Shown here: positions 43,514 to 51,600 of the stretch, one piece after another | How the letters are laid out: the number at the start of each line of letters is the position of its first letter | How positions within the stretch are numbered: the first letter of the stretch is position 1 | Program-made: the position numbers and the translations under genes | Notes under the pieces: generated by a model | Database searches by the model: none | Seen by the model: only the letters and a program-made list of their open reading frames with translations | What the model was told of the DNA's origin: nothing | NCBI RefSeq assembly: GCF_009856415.1 | Contig: NZ_WMEZ01000001.1 | Span: forward strand, 434,001 to 498,000 | Direction: 5' to 3' | Source of the DNA: Halobacillus litoralis | GTDB taxonomy: Bacteria; Bacillota; Bacilli; Bacillales; Halobacillaceae | Length of the DNA: 64,000 nucleotides

Positions 43514-43973
43514 GGGCTGCCCCCTCTGAAGATACCACGGAGTGCCTGGCTCATTTGGGGTTAATCTCTCATTAACCCGACCAGGATTCCTCGTGAATAC
43601 TGCTTTTCCATTCTAATGTATGCTTGTCTCATAGATATATCCATTGTTCTTTCATTCATAAAAAGGGGAATCCTTGAGATATTTCATGATTGAGGAAAAC
43701 AATACTTGTTTAAAAGATTTTTTCTTTCATATATGGCAGGAATCCTTTGAAAGAGATGGTACACCTGTGACCATTCTCATAAAGGTAAAAAAATATTGTA
43801 GAAATGATGGAGGACTAACAATATCCGTTAGGTAATCTTGTATAATGGATATGAAGGATAAGTCGGTGTTCAAGGCAAATTCAATGATTTACAAGGGAGT
43901 CATGCTTTTTCGTGGTATTTTCTATTCCGTGTTAAGCGCCCGATCAGTAAAAGTCCAGAGGAGGTGCCGACGA
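43514..43973. other. Intergenic region with nested hairpin
   Basis: Contains a GGGTTAAT/ATTAACCC hairpin (43558-43578) nested inside CCTGG/CCAGG arms (43545-43585) next to a TGCCTGGC motif, then A+T-rich sequence and TATAAT at 43842, a likely promoter for the next gene. No further gene seen. Confidence 0.45.
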
Positions 43974-44258
43974 TTGATTATGATGAACGAAAGAGAAAAA
44001 GAAGCCTATGATGATCTTATGAAATCCTTTAAAAAGGCTCAGTCGATAGAGGAAAGCCGCCATTATTTTGTAGAAATCCAACTGTACTTAGACAATCTGG
44101 AATCAACCAGGGGGCAATCCATAACGGAGCCCCAATTGAAAGAGTATCAACGATTGAGAAGGAAGCTGGTGGATGCTGACTCAAAGAAGGAAGTCAGGTA
44201 TTATGAAGAACAGATTCATGCATGGTTGAATAAAATTTACAATACAAATCTGACATAA
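43974..44258 (+). CDS. Hypothetical small helical protein
   Basis: 94 residues from a TTG (43974) 9 bases after AGGAGG; the ATGs at 43980/43983 are further away. Highly charged helices (MNEREKEAYDDLMKSFKKAQS, EPQLKEYQRLRRKLVDADSKKEVRYYEEQIHAWLNKIY) suggest a small coiled-coil or helical-bundle protein. No family assigned. Confidence 0.55.
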   Translation: MIMMNEREKEAYDDLMKSFKKAQSIEESRHYFVEIQLYLDNLESTRGQSITEPQLKEYQRLRRKLVDADSKKEVRYYEEQIHAWLNKIYNTNLT

Positions 44259-44383
44259 GTTGTTATTGAAGACAGAATATTGAAAAATAGTATTTATTTT
44301 CTGATAATAATAGTGTAGACTATAGGTATGGTGTTCATTATAGTGGGAGATTTTGTATTTAAAAAAATAACGGACTTAAACGG

Positions 44384-44456
44384 AGCGGCGAGCTTGGTTG
44401 AGGATTTAGTGCATAGTAGCTTATGTTTCTAAGTTTCCACCAGCTGCCGCTTTTTT
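44384..44456 (+). promoter_or_regulatory. Structured leader ending in a terminator-like stem
   Basis: AGCGGC-GAGCTTGG (44384-44397) pairs imperfectly with CCACCAGCTGCCGCT (44437-44451), followed by TTTTTT. It sits 22 bases before the next gene and about 110 bases after the previous stop, so it could be an attenuator or simply the terminator of the preceding gene. No known riboswitch class recognised. Confidence 0.4.
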
Positions 44457-44477
44457 AGTCTAGGGGGAAATTTTCTT

Positions 44478-44810
44478 ATGAATACACTACTTATTGCCGG
44501 GTGTATTGGAGGGGTCACAGGCATCGTCTCTCATTTGATGAGAAATGGAAAAGTGCTCATCTTTCCTAAAAAAAGAACACGTCCCAAGGGGATTTATTTA
44601 GGATTCCTCGCTGATTTTTTTATTGGGGCGGCAGCTTCAGTTTTCGCCGTTACCTATCTTACCCCAACAGATTCTAATGTATTACGGTCGATTATTGGAA
44701 TTTCTATATTAGCGGGCATGACTGCAGAAAATGTGTTATTAAAAAGGGAATTGAATGTAGAAAAAGCAAAAGTGGAAGGGTTGGATCGTATCAATGAGAG
44801 ATTGAAATAG
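44478..44810 (+). CDS. DUF4257-like membrane protein
   Basis: 110 residues: a Gly-rich membrane segment (LLIAGCIGGVTGIVSHLMRNG), a basic PKKRTRPKGIYLGF segment, two further helices (FIGAAASVFAVTYL, IIGISILAGMTAENVLL) and a helical tail. The pattern matches DUF4257 proteins of Bacillus (from memory). TAGGGGGA lies 9 bases before the ATG. A matching fragment is present at 48148. Confidence 0.6.
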   Translation: MNTLLIAGCIGGVTGIVSHLMRNGKVLIFPKKRTRPKGIYLGFLADFFIGAAASVFAVTYLTPTDSNVLRSIIGISILAGMTAENVLLKRELNVEKAKVEGLDRINERLK

Positions 44811-45161
44811 ATTTTCACCGCTCCAATCCTTATTTTTCTTTCCAATTGGTATCCTCTCATTACCTCTTCTTCCTCGAATCACCCTACAACATGGTCGCCA
44901 TTCCTTTAAATACTTATGCTGTTTTCACATATGAAAAAATTTTATGAGCAAAAGAATAGTTAGATGAATCTGTCATCTCTACTTAGTCAATACACGCGTA
45001 TCGTTTTGGGTTGGATGTTGAAGATTTATCCGCCTCAAAACATTCATTTTCTTATCGCAGTGCGTCTCGATCCTCAATAGAGCCCTATAGAAAGACGCTT
45101 CGTAAGCGTCTATTCTATAGGGGCATGGTCCCGTAATCGAGGGTTTACTATGATCACATGA
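44811..45161. other. Intergenic stretch between convergent genes
   Basis: No gene. It holds one strong hairpin at 45083-45122 and otherwise A+T-rich sequence. Confidence 0.45.
45083..45122. repeat. Long hairpin
   Basis: CCCTATAGAAAGACGCTT and AAGCGTCTATTCTATAGGG form an 18-bp stem with one bulged base around CGT. No T run on either side, so it is not a standard terminator; it may stabilise the 3' end of the transporter mRNA or be a relic repeat. Confidence 0.6.
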
Positions 45162-46373
45162 TTAAAATATTCCGAATGAGATCAGTGATAACGTAACGGT
45201 AATAAGGAAGATCAATCCACCCACAATGTTCACCCATAGGGAATTGACGTGGTTTTGTAGTGTAGCGCGATTATTCATGGCAACCATCAGGATTAAAACG
45301 ATAAACGGAAGAATCAACCCATTGGCATATTGAGCAAAAACAATCAATTGAATTGGGTCGTATCCAAGGCTTGCAAAAATGACGCCTACAAGAAGTACTA
45401 CGATCCAAACCAGCCGGAATTTCGTTGAACGAAGGTTCCTGTCCCAGCCCAATGCGCCGGCAGTTGCATAGGCAGAGGCCAAAGGGGCCGTCATAGCAGA
45501 AGAAATGCCAGCGGCAAATATCCCAATAGCAAATACATATTTTGCCCATGATCCAAGCAACGGTTTCAACTGATCGGCCATGACGCTCGGATTTTGTATT
45601 TCTGTTCCTAAGGGGAAAGCGACAGCGGCCGTAATGATGATCGCAACAGAGATAATCCCACAGATGGTAATCGTCGTAACCACATCAAAGCGGCTGTCTG
45701 TCAATTCTTCCTCCCCTTTGAACCGCTCCTGTACGACAGAAGATTGTAAGAATAAGGTATAGGGTACGATCGTCGTCCCGATGAGGGATATGACAAATAG
45801 TATATTCCCTGACGAAATCTTAGGGACCAGCCCTTCAGTAATAATCGCAGACAAATCCGGCTGGATGACTATGGCTGTTACGACGAAGCTCAGGGTCATC
45901 GTCAGGATCAGTCCAATGAACACGCGTTCGATGATTTTATATTTCCCGACCCATAATAAAACGCCTGCGATCAATCCGATGAGGATGGCCACAGTTTCAG
46001 TGGAAAGCCCTGTGAATGCAGACATCCCTATAGCTCCTCCAACAATGTTGCCAGCTTCATAAGCCGCGCTTCCAATGACAATGGCACTAATGATCAATAG
46101 AATCGTCAACCATTTCAGAACGGGATGGGAAAATTGCTCACGCAAAATGGTACTCAAATCTTTTCTGGTAATCACACCCAGTCTCGTAACCATCTCCTGC
46201 AGAAACATCGTTGCGATTACGGAAAAGATCAGTGCCCAGATCAGTGCATAACCAAATTGTGCCCCTACATTACTCGCTGTCGTCACCGTTCCTGGTCCTA
46301 CAATGGCTGCCGCTACAATAGCCCCCGGCCCAACATTTTTTAACCGCTTCTTTAATTTGCTCTCCTTCGCCAT
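45162..46373 (-). CDS. Divergent Nramp-family transporter
   Basis: 403 residues, eleven membrane helices with the Nramp pattern (GPGAIVAAAIVGPGT in TM1, GTTIVPYTLFLQSS in TM6, GISSAMTAPLASAYATAGALGWDR). Classical Mn/Fe transporters coordinate metal with DPGN in TM1 and (A/M)MPH in TM6. Here TM1 reads GPGT and TM6 reads IVPY, so the Asp, Asn, Met and His ligands are all replaced. This points away from Mn2+ and towards another substrate, as in the Nramp-related Mg2+ transporters or other divergent clades. Monocistronic. Confidence 0.82.
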   Translation of the reverse strand: MAKESKLKKRLKNVGPGAIVAAAIVGPGTVTTASNVGAQFGYALIWALIFSVIATMFLQEMVTRLGVITRKDLSTILREQFSHPVLKWLTILLIISAIVIGSAAYEAGNIVGGAIGMSAFTGLSTETVAILIGLIAGVLLWVGKYKIIERVFIGLILTMTLSFVVTAIVIQPDLSAIITEGLVPKISSGNILFVISLIGTTIVPYTLFLQSSVVQERFKGEEELTDSRFDVVTTITICGIISVAIIITAAVAFPLGTEIQNPSVMADQLKPLLGSWAKYVFAIGIFAAGISSAMTAPLASAYATAGALGWDRNLRSTKFRLVWIVVLLVGVIFASLGYDPIQLIVFAQYANGLILPFIVLILMVAMNNRATLQNHVNSLWVNIVGGLIFLITVTLSLISFGIF

Positions 46374-46647
46374 CTGTTGTCTCCTCTCATGTGATGGTAT
46401 AAGTCTGCAACCTACGTGTTTTATTTTAGTCTGTCAATTCCCTATATATGGAATATTAATCATTTCTTTGATGATGATATTCACCTAGTATGGAGAGAGT
46501 ATTTCAGACGTGGTGGGATTGTCATTGCACCATTATAAAAGAAAGGTTACTTTTGTGATTTTTTATATTCTATTTGAAACTTTTCCAAAACTAGCCGTAT
46601 AGATAACTAGAATCCCGGAACGATCCTATGATGAAGGGAGGGTTAGA

Positions 46648-47019
46648 ATGAAGCTGATCGTATCAACATTGACAGCGCTGTTTCTGCTTATTGGCTGTCA
46701 ACAAAATGCCAATGACCAGTTCAACGATGTATCTATGAAAGACCAGGAAGGAAATGTTCTGTTGACTTCCTCGGATTTTGAAGAAGCAAGTATTCAAGAG
46801 GGTGAAAACCGCGTACTTGTTAATGTGAACTTCAATAATAGCGATACACCTAAACAGATGACTGAGAATCATCTCAATGAGAAGGTTCATATTTATTTAG
46901 GGGATGAGAAAATAGCGTCTCCAACGATTCGAAAAGTCATCCATGATGATTCCATGCAAGTGGCTGGGGATTATACGAAAGAAGAAGCACAGCAATTTGT
47001 AGATGTGATCAATCAATAG
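46648..47019 (+). CDS. Lipoprotein with SecD-P1-head-like domain
   Basis: 123 residues. Signal peptide with lipobox LLIGC. The rest reads VLVNVNFNNSDTPKQMTENHLNEKVHIYLGDEKIASPTIRKVIHD and VAGDYTKEEAQQFVDVI, closely following the P1-head subdomain of SecD/SecDF (L..vGk.i.iylDg.viS.P.v...I..g...I.G.ft.eeA). A free-standing lipid-anchored version is unusual. Role unknown; GGAGGG precedes the ATG and a terminator follows. Confidence 0.7.
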   Translation: MKLIVSTLTALFLLIGCQQNANDQFNDVSMKDQEGNVLLTSSDFEEASIQEGENRVLVNVNFNNSDTPKQMTENHLNEKVHIYLGDEKIASPTIRKVIHDDSMQVAGDYTKEEAQQFVDVINQ

Positions 47020-47030
47020 CCGCTAACTAG

Positions 47031-47064
47031 AATGGAAGGTCATCTGTATGGCCTTCCATTTTTA
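47031..47064 (+). terminator. Terminator of the SecD-P1-like gene
   Basis: AATGGAAGG and CCTTCCATT, perfect 9-bp arms around 12 bases, then TTTAAT. Confidence 0.75.
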
Positions 47065-47100
47065 ATCTTTATTAGAATCCGTTAAAAGGGGGATCAAAAG

Positions 47101-48120
47101 ATGAGTCATATGCAAAATGATGTTCAATGGCAACTTTTATGTTTTCAAACTGACCTAGGGAAATTAGTCTCTTCTCCTGAATCTATTACAGGAGGACTTT
47201 TACACAAAATGTACGGTGTGAAAACTGCAAAGGACAACTATGCTGTAAAAGTATTGAATCCCGTAATAATGAGAAGACCAGAGGCAATGACGAACTATAT
47301 GAACTCTGAGAAAATCGCCAACCATTTGTCCAACTACATACCTGCGCTGCCGGCTAACCTTATTAACGGTACATTTGTTCATGAAATCGATCACCAGTTC
47401 TATATGGTGTTTGATCGGGTGGAAGGGGGGAGAATGAAACCCATAGAGATTAAACCTGTACATAGTAGGAAAATAGGTTCAATCCTTGCCGATATTCATA
47501 AGGCCAATTGTGAAGAACTTGAGCTCGAATATAGTGGGATAAATAATAGTCACTGGATCGAGTGGCATCGTTATATGAAAAAGGGTCAAAAGAAGAGTGC
47601 TGAATGGGTAACCTTATTGGAACGAAATATTGATAAACTATATGAGTGGGAGGCTAAATCAAAAAAAGCAGCGGAAGTCCTATCATCAGAAACAGTGATG
47701 AGTCACAGGGATTTAGATCCGAAAAATGTGATGTGGTACCAAGGCAGTCCTGTAATCATTGATTGGGAGTCAGCTGGATCCATCAATCCTATGCAAGATT
47801 TGATAGAAACAGCGGTATATTGGTCAACGGATGGACAGGGGAACATCAATGAGAAACTATTCTTGGCTTTCTTAGAAGGGTATCAAAAGAATTCCGGTGA
47901 ACTTTGTGCCCATTGGGAACGGGTATTAGATACTGGATATTTAGGTAAGCTGAATTGGCTTGAATACAATTTAAAACGGTCTCTCCAAATGGAGTGTTCA
48001 GATGAAAAGGAGCAAAAGCTGGGGGCTGCTCAAGTAAAGGAAACCATTATGGAACTTCAACAATATGAAAATTCGACCCCCATACTACTTGATTGGCTTA
48101 ATAAAAAGCGGGTTGTCTAA
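47101..48120 (+). CDS. APH-family phosphotransferase
   Basis: 339 residues with a kinase-like fold. N-terminal nucleotide lobe (GGLLHKMYGVKTAKDNYAVKVL), hinge YMVFDRVEGG, catalytic loop MSHRDLDPKNVMW and metal motif VIIDWESAG. Substrate may be an aminoglycoside, choline, homoserine or another small molecule; the sequence does not say. The RBS is AAAGGGGG. Downstream lies a GNAT gene, a frequent pairing in Bacillaceae. Confidence 0.85.
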   Translation: MSHMQNDVQWQLLCFQTDLGKLVSSPESITGGLLHKMYGVKTAKDNYAVKVLNPVIMRRPEAMTNYMNSEKIANHLSNYIPALPANLINGTFVHEIDHQFYMVFDRVEGGRMKPIEIKPVHSRKIGSILADIHKANCEELELEYSGINNSHWIEWHRYMKKGQKKSAEWVTLLERNIDKLYEWEAKSKKAAEVLSSETVMSHRDLDPKNVMWYQGSPVIIDWESAGSINPMQDLIETAVYWSTDGQGNINEKLFLAFLEGYQKNSGELCAHWERVLDTGYLGKLNWLEYNLKRSLQMECSDEKEQKLGAAQVKETIMELQQYENSTPILLDWLNKKRVV

Positions 48121-48147
48121 TGCACTTTCAGCTCCACCAATTACAAC

Positions 48148-48201
48148 TTTTTGAATCTTGGCCTAGCAGGGGCTACTGCAGAGGTGTTATTACATAAAAG
48201 G
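48148..48201 (+). pseudogene. Fragment resembling the DUF4257-like gene
   Basis: One frame reads FLNLGLAGATAEVLLHKR, matching ISILAGMTAENVLLKRE of the gene at 44478 in about ten of fourteen positions. No start or upstream portion remains. Short, so weak. Confidence 0.35.
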
Positions 48202-48248
48202 CCAGGATGGATGTCATCAACCACGTCATTCCGATGGGAGAGTCAAAA

Positions 48249-49079
48249 ATGATTCGTGAACTTGATCAAACCGAATTTTATAAATGCGAAAAGTTAATAG
48301 AAGAGAATGGGCATGTAGAAGTGAAAGCGGTGATCGAAGGGAATAACCCTGGTCGGGTTTTTGTAGATGATGCTGAATCGCCTAAAACTGGGCTGATCTG
48401 GTTGGGGAATCATGATGGTTTTTTCTTTATTGGTGAAGAAGAAAATCAGGCGTTCAATAATCAGATCAACGATTTTTTAGATCAAGTGATTTTTCCTGAA
48501 GCGAAGAAGCTTAGGTTAAATAATTTTATAGCGATCGGTAATCATTCAAAGTGGGAAAGAACGATCGAGAGGGTCTTTGAACATCGCCCGATGCAGAAAT
48601 CCTATCAGAAAGTGTATCGGTTGGAAAAGAGGCTGCATCCCGCTCATCATGAACCTTCAATTAAACCAGTTTATCGAGTTTTTAAAATCAACGAAAAACT
48701 TTATGAGAATAAGGACGATTCTCTAGAAAACATAGAATTTTTACGTTCAAAAATATCCGAATTCTGGTCTTCTCCCGAGGACTTTTTTCAAAAGGGAATC
48801 GGGTACTGTGTGGTCCACCAGAATAAGATGGTGAGTTTATGTTTTTCTGGGTTTGTCGCTGAAAATGTTCACGGGATCGATATCGAAACCATAGAGGATC
48901 ATCAGGGGAATAAGTTGGGTCAGAAGGCCGCCCACTGTGTTGTGAAAGATTGTTTGAGTAAGGGGATGGTTCCTTACTGGGATTGTGAGAAATCAAATAA
49001 GCCTTCGAATGTTATTGCTGAAAAATCAGGTTTAATCCATTATTTGCATTATTTCGTTTATATCTTTCCGATCGAATGA
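48249..49079 (+). CDS. GNAT-superfamily acetyltransferase
   Basis: 276 residues. The N-terminal half (NNPGRVFVDDAESPKTGLIWLGNHDGFFFIG) and the C-terminal half (KMVSLCFSGFVAENVHGIDIETIEDHQGNKLGQKAAHCVVKDCLSKGMVPYWDC, then KSNKPSNVIAEKSGL) match the GNAT_acetyltran (PF12746-like) family, in which the acetyl-CoA motif is Gly-K-L-G-Q. ATG 48249 behind GGGAG; an ATG 14 codons earlier lies in the DUF4257-like fragment. Substrate unknown. Confidence 0.8.
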   Translation: MIRELDQTEFYKCEKLIEENGHVEVKAVIEGNNPGRVFVDDAESPKTGLIWLGNHDGFFFIGEEENQAFNNQINDFLDQVIFPEAKKLRLNNFIAIGNHSKWERTIERVFEHRPMQKSYQKVYRLEKRLHPAHHEPSIKPVYRVFKINEKLYENKDDSLENIEFLRSKISEFWSSPEDFFQKGIGYCVVHQNKMVSLCFSGFVAENVHGIDIETIEDHQGNKLGQKAAHCVVKDCLSKGMVPYWDCEKSNKPSNVIAEKSGLIHYLHYFVYIFPIE

Positions 49080-49112
49080 ATGATCACCGGCTGCCATGGT
49101 GTAACACACTGC

Positions 49113-49304
49113 CTAGATCCTGATGAGGAATTGACTGAGTAGATACATGAGAAGCAAGATGCCAATTCCCAATAAGCTGTAGCCCCAATGTTTTCGCTCC
49201 GACAAAGGCTCGCCTTTGATCGCTTTCCAATCAGGATAAAAAAAGCTGATCACCCGGACAGCGATGATGCCGAGAGCGATTAAAACGACAGCTAGTACTT
49301 CCAT
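49113..49304 (-). CDS. Small membrane protein
   Basis: 63 residues, two helices (VLAVVLIALGIIAVRVISFF, YSLLGIGILLLMYLLSQFLI) joined by a charged YPDWKAIKGEPLSERKHWG loop. AAAGGAG precedes the ATG at 49304. No family. Confidence 0.62.
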   Translation of the reverse strand: MEVLAVVLIALGIIAVRVISFFYPDWKAIKGEPLSERKHWGYSLLGIGILLLMYLLSQFLIRI

Positions 49305-49385
49305 AAGAATCACTCCTTTTTACAGTCCTTGTTTCCGTACACTGGCTAAGTGAAACAAAAAGGGGGGGTTAAGCCGATATAAAAG

Positions 49386-50423
49386 ATGGTTAGATTTTTT
49401 AAAAAAAGGGAGATGGAGAGATTGGATGATCAAATTCGAGAAATAGCAGAAAGGGAAAATTTTTCAGGTTCTGTTGTTATTCAAAGAGGAGGGGGAGTCG
49501 TCTATTCGGAGGGGTTTGGTTACAGAAACCTTGCTGAAAAGCTACCGAATCAAGCGGATACGAAATTCGGAATCGCCTCTGGAAGCAAGTTATTGACAGC
49601 GGTAGCCGTCGCCCAACTCGTTGAAAAGAAGAAGTTCGCTTACGATACACCCGTTCATCAGCTGTTGGTGCCGTGCCCTCCTTGTATAGATGAAGATGTG
49701 ACCATTCACCATTTGTTGACACATACGTCGGGGATTCCCGATTACTTTGATGAATCCGTCATGGATGACTTTTCAGAACTGTGGGAAGAGAAACCGATGT
49801 ACAAGATGGAAAAGCTTGATGATTTTGTACCGATGTTTGAAGGTAAGGAAAAGATGTTCGATCCGGGTGAAAAATTTCACTACAATAATGCTGGGTTCAT
49901 CGTATTAGGCTTAGTCGTTGAAGCCTTCGCAAACGTGTCTTTTACAGCATATGTAACCGACCACATCTTCAAGGATGCAGGTATGCTGGATGCTGGGTAT
50001 TACCGTTTGGATCGTTTGCCTGAGAACACCGCGCTTGGATACATAGAAAAGGATGGTTCTTTAAAAACGAATGCGTATGCTGTACCTGTCGTCGGAGGAT
50101 CTGATGGGGGAGCATTTGTGACAGGGCCGGACATGATCCGTTTTTGGGAAGCCTTGTTGAATGGGGAACTCATCAGTGAAGATCATGTCGAGGGGCTGTT
50201 GATGAAACATGTAAAAGTCAAAGATGGCATTTCCTACGGGTATGGACTCTGGCTGGATGATGTCAATGAACAGACGGTCTACCATGCGATGGGCTATGAT
50301 CCTGGGGTCAGTTTTCATTCATGCGTTTACCCGGATAATGATTGGATGGTGACCGTCCTTTCCAATCATGGTTCAGGAGCCTTCCAAATCATCAAAGGGG
50401 TGGAAGAATTGTTTTTGAAATAG
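49386..50423 (+). CDS. Serine beta-lactamase-like hydrolase
   Basis: 345 residues of the class C beta-lactamase/D-alanyl carboxypeptidase fold. S65-x-x-K68 (SGSK) follows FGIA, the Tyr motif is FHYNNAGF, and THTSGIP and HAMGYDPG are present. There is no signal peptide, so it probably acts inside the cell as an esterase or peptidase rather than as a cell-wall enzyme. Start unsure: the ATG at 49386 has a distant G-rich site; a TTG near 49422 is better spaced behind GGGAG. Confidence 0.85.
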   Translation: MVRFFKKREMERLDDQIREIAERENFSGSVVIQRGGGVVYSEGFGYRNLAEKLPNQADTKFGIASGSKLLTAVAVAQLVEKKKFAYDTPVHQLLVPCPPCIDEDVTIHHLLTHTSGIPDYFDESVMDDFSELWEEKPMYKMEKLDDFVPMFEGKEKMFDPGEKFHYNNAGFIVLGLVVEAFANVSFTAYVTDHIFKDAGMLDAGYYRLDRLPENTALGYIEKDGSLKTNAYAVPVVGGSDGGAFVTGPDMIRFWEALLNGELISEDHVEGLLMKHVKVKDGISYGYGLWLDDVNEQTVYHAMGYDPGVSFHSCVYPDNDWMVTVLSNHGSGAFQIIKGVEELFLK

Positions 50424-50455
50424 ATAAAGTGGAGGGGGAAACCCTTCCACTTTAT
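50424..50455. terminator. Bidirectional terminator
   Basis: ATAAAGTGGA and TCCACTTTAT pair around a G/C-rich loop; the right arm contains the gerC stop codon. Confidence 0.8.
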
Positions 50456-51600
50456 TCTGTATTGAAGTTTTGGGTGCCGAAGTCTGTGATTTTTGTCGTT
50501 ACATCGACTTTGAAATCCACTTCAGGAAAGATTTCGTTCCATTCTTTTTCATGATCTTCCCAGTACTTCGGTTCATGAATGTGGACCCATTTGGATACAT
50601 TGAGAAAATCGATTTCGTATTCCTGCTGGGCGAGTTTTAGTACGCGTTCCACTTTTCCTTGGATGACGTTGTTCGCTGCCTCTTCAATATCCTTTTTCCA
50701 TCCTTTTTTATATACATTTCTCCCTGTCCCCCAGTCTTCCGCTAAGACCGTGGATGTCTCAATTTTAATGGTCATTTCCAGTTGATCTTTGCTCGCTTTT
50801 GTCTTGAACATTGTTTTTGAACCTTTAATTTCAAGAACGATTGGACCATCCTCAATTTCTTCTTCATCTAAATCTATAAAACCACCTTGCACCGTGTTTT
50901 GCATATACCTTATGCCTTCCATATCCTCAATATCGATCCAACCTACATAATTAGAACTCTCCGCGTCGATGATCCCAGCACCCGATGCTTTGATCTTTCC
51001 TTCATTCAATGCAATGCCAGGAATTAGAAAGCTTTTCATTTCGGAAATCAATTGGGACACATCACCGATCGTTAGATTTGTTGGATTTTTATTGTTTTTA
51101 TTGGAATTTTCACTGAGGGATTTGATTTGTATGGACGGAAAAAATTCCTTTGCTGGTTCAGTACTAAGGATATCAAGAACAGGGTCTCTGGTCAGGAACA
51201 CAGGTGTCGTCCTCCTGAATTCATGGTCACGGATGAACAGGTCGATCACTTTGTCGGCCCGTTCTTTTTCTAATAAATCTGTAGAGGCCAGGATCGATTT
51301 CAAGTGCGTGTAATTGGGAGGACGGTTGCTTTCCAATGAGTTGTTCCTTATGATTTCAAAAAATGTCTTACCGGATTGCGAAATGTTCTGGTAAGGGACG
51401 CTTTGCTGTGAGGTGCTTTGCTGTGACGGAATCTTTCCTGGAACGACATACTGGTTGATCATCGTCAGTTCATCCTTCTCTTCGTCGACATCCAGGCCCA
51501 TGCCCGTGATGATTCCCACATCCTCGATTTCTTTGATATCCCAACAGCCAGTCAATACGAATAGCATCACTAAACCTGAGAAGATGATTTTACGTGGCAT
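50452..51600 (-). CDS. Germinant receptor C subunit (lipoprotein)
   Basis: 382 residues. Lipobox FVLTGC, then the GerAC-type CWDIKEIEDVGIITGMGLD opening, YTHLKSILAS, and the C-terminal domain (EKVERVLKLAQQEYEIDFLNV-like, WVHIHEPKYW, VDVTTKITDFGT). Part of the spore inner-membrane receptor that senses nutrients. Last gene of gerA-gerB-gerC; it overlaps gerB by 11 bases. Which germinant (GerA, GerB, GerK or Ynd type) cannot be told. Confidence 0.93.
   Translation of the reverse strand: MPRKIIFSGLVMLFVLTGCWDIKEIEDVGIITGMGLDVDEEKDELTMINQYVVPGKIPSQQSTSQQSVPYQNISQSGKTFFEIIRNNSLESNRPPNYTHLKSILASTDLLEKERADKVIDLFIRDHEFRRTTPVFLTRDPVLDILSTEPAKEFFPSIQIKSLSENSNKNNKNPTNLTIGDVSQLISEMKSFLIPGIALNEGKIKASGAGIIDAESSNYVGWIDIEDMEGIRYMQNTVQGGFIDLDEEEIEDGPIVLEIKGSKTMFKTKASKDQLEMTIKIETSTVLAEDWGTGRNVYKKGWKKDIEEAANNVIQGKVERVLKLAQQEYEIDFLNVSKWVHIHEPKYWEDHEKEWNEIFPEVDFKVDVTTKITDFGTQNFNTE

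Noticed and set aside
44340-44477. T-box leader
   Set aside because: The conserved T-box sequence and specifier structures are not present; the downstream gene is not amino-acid related.
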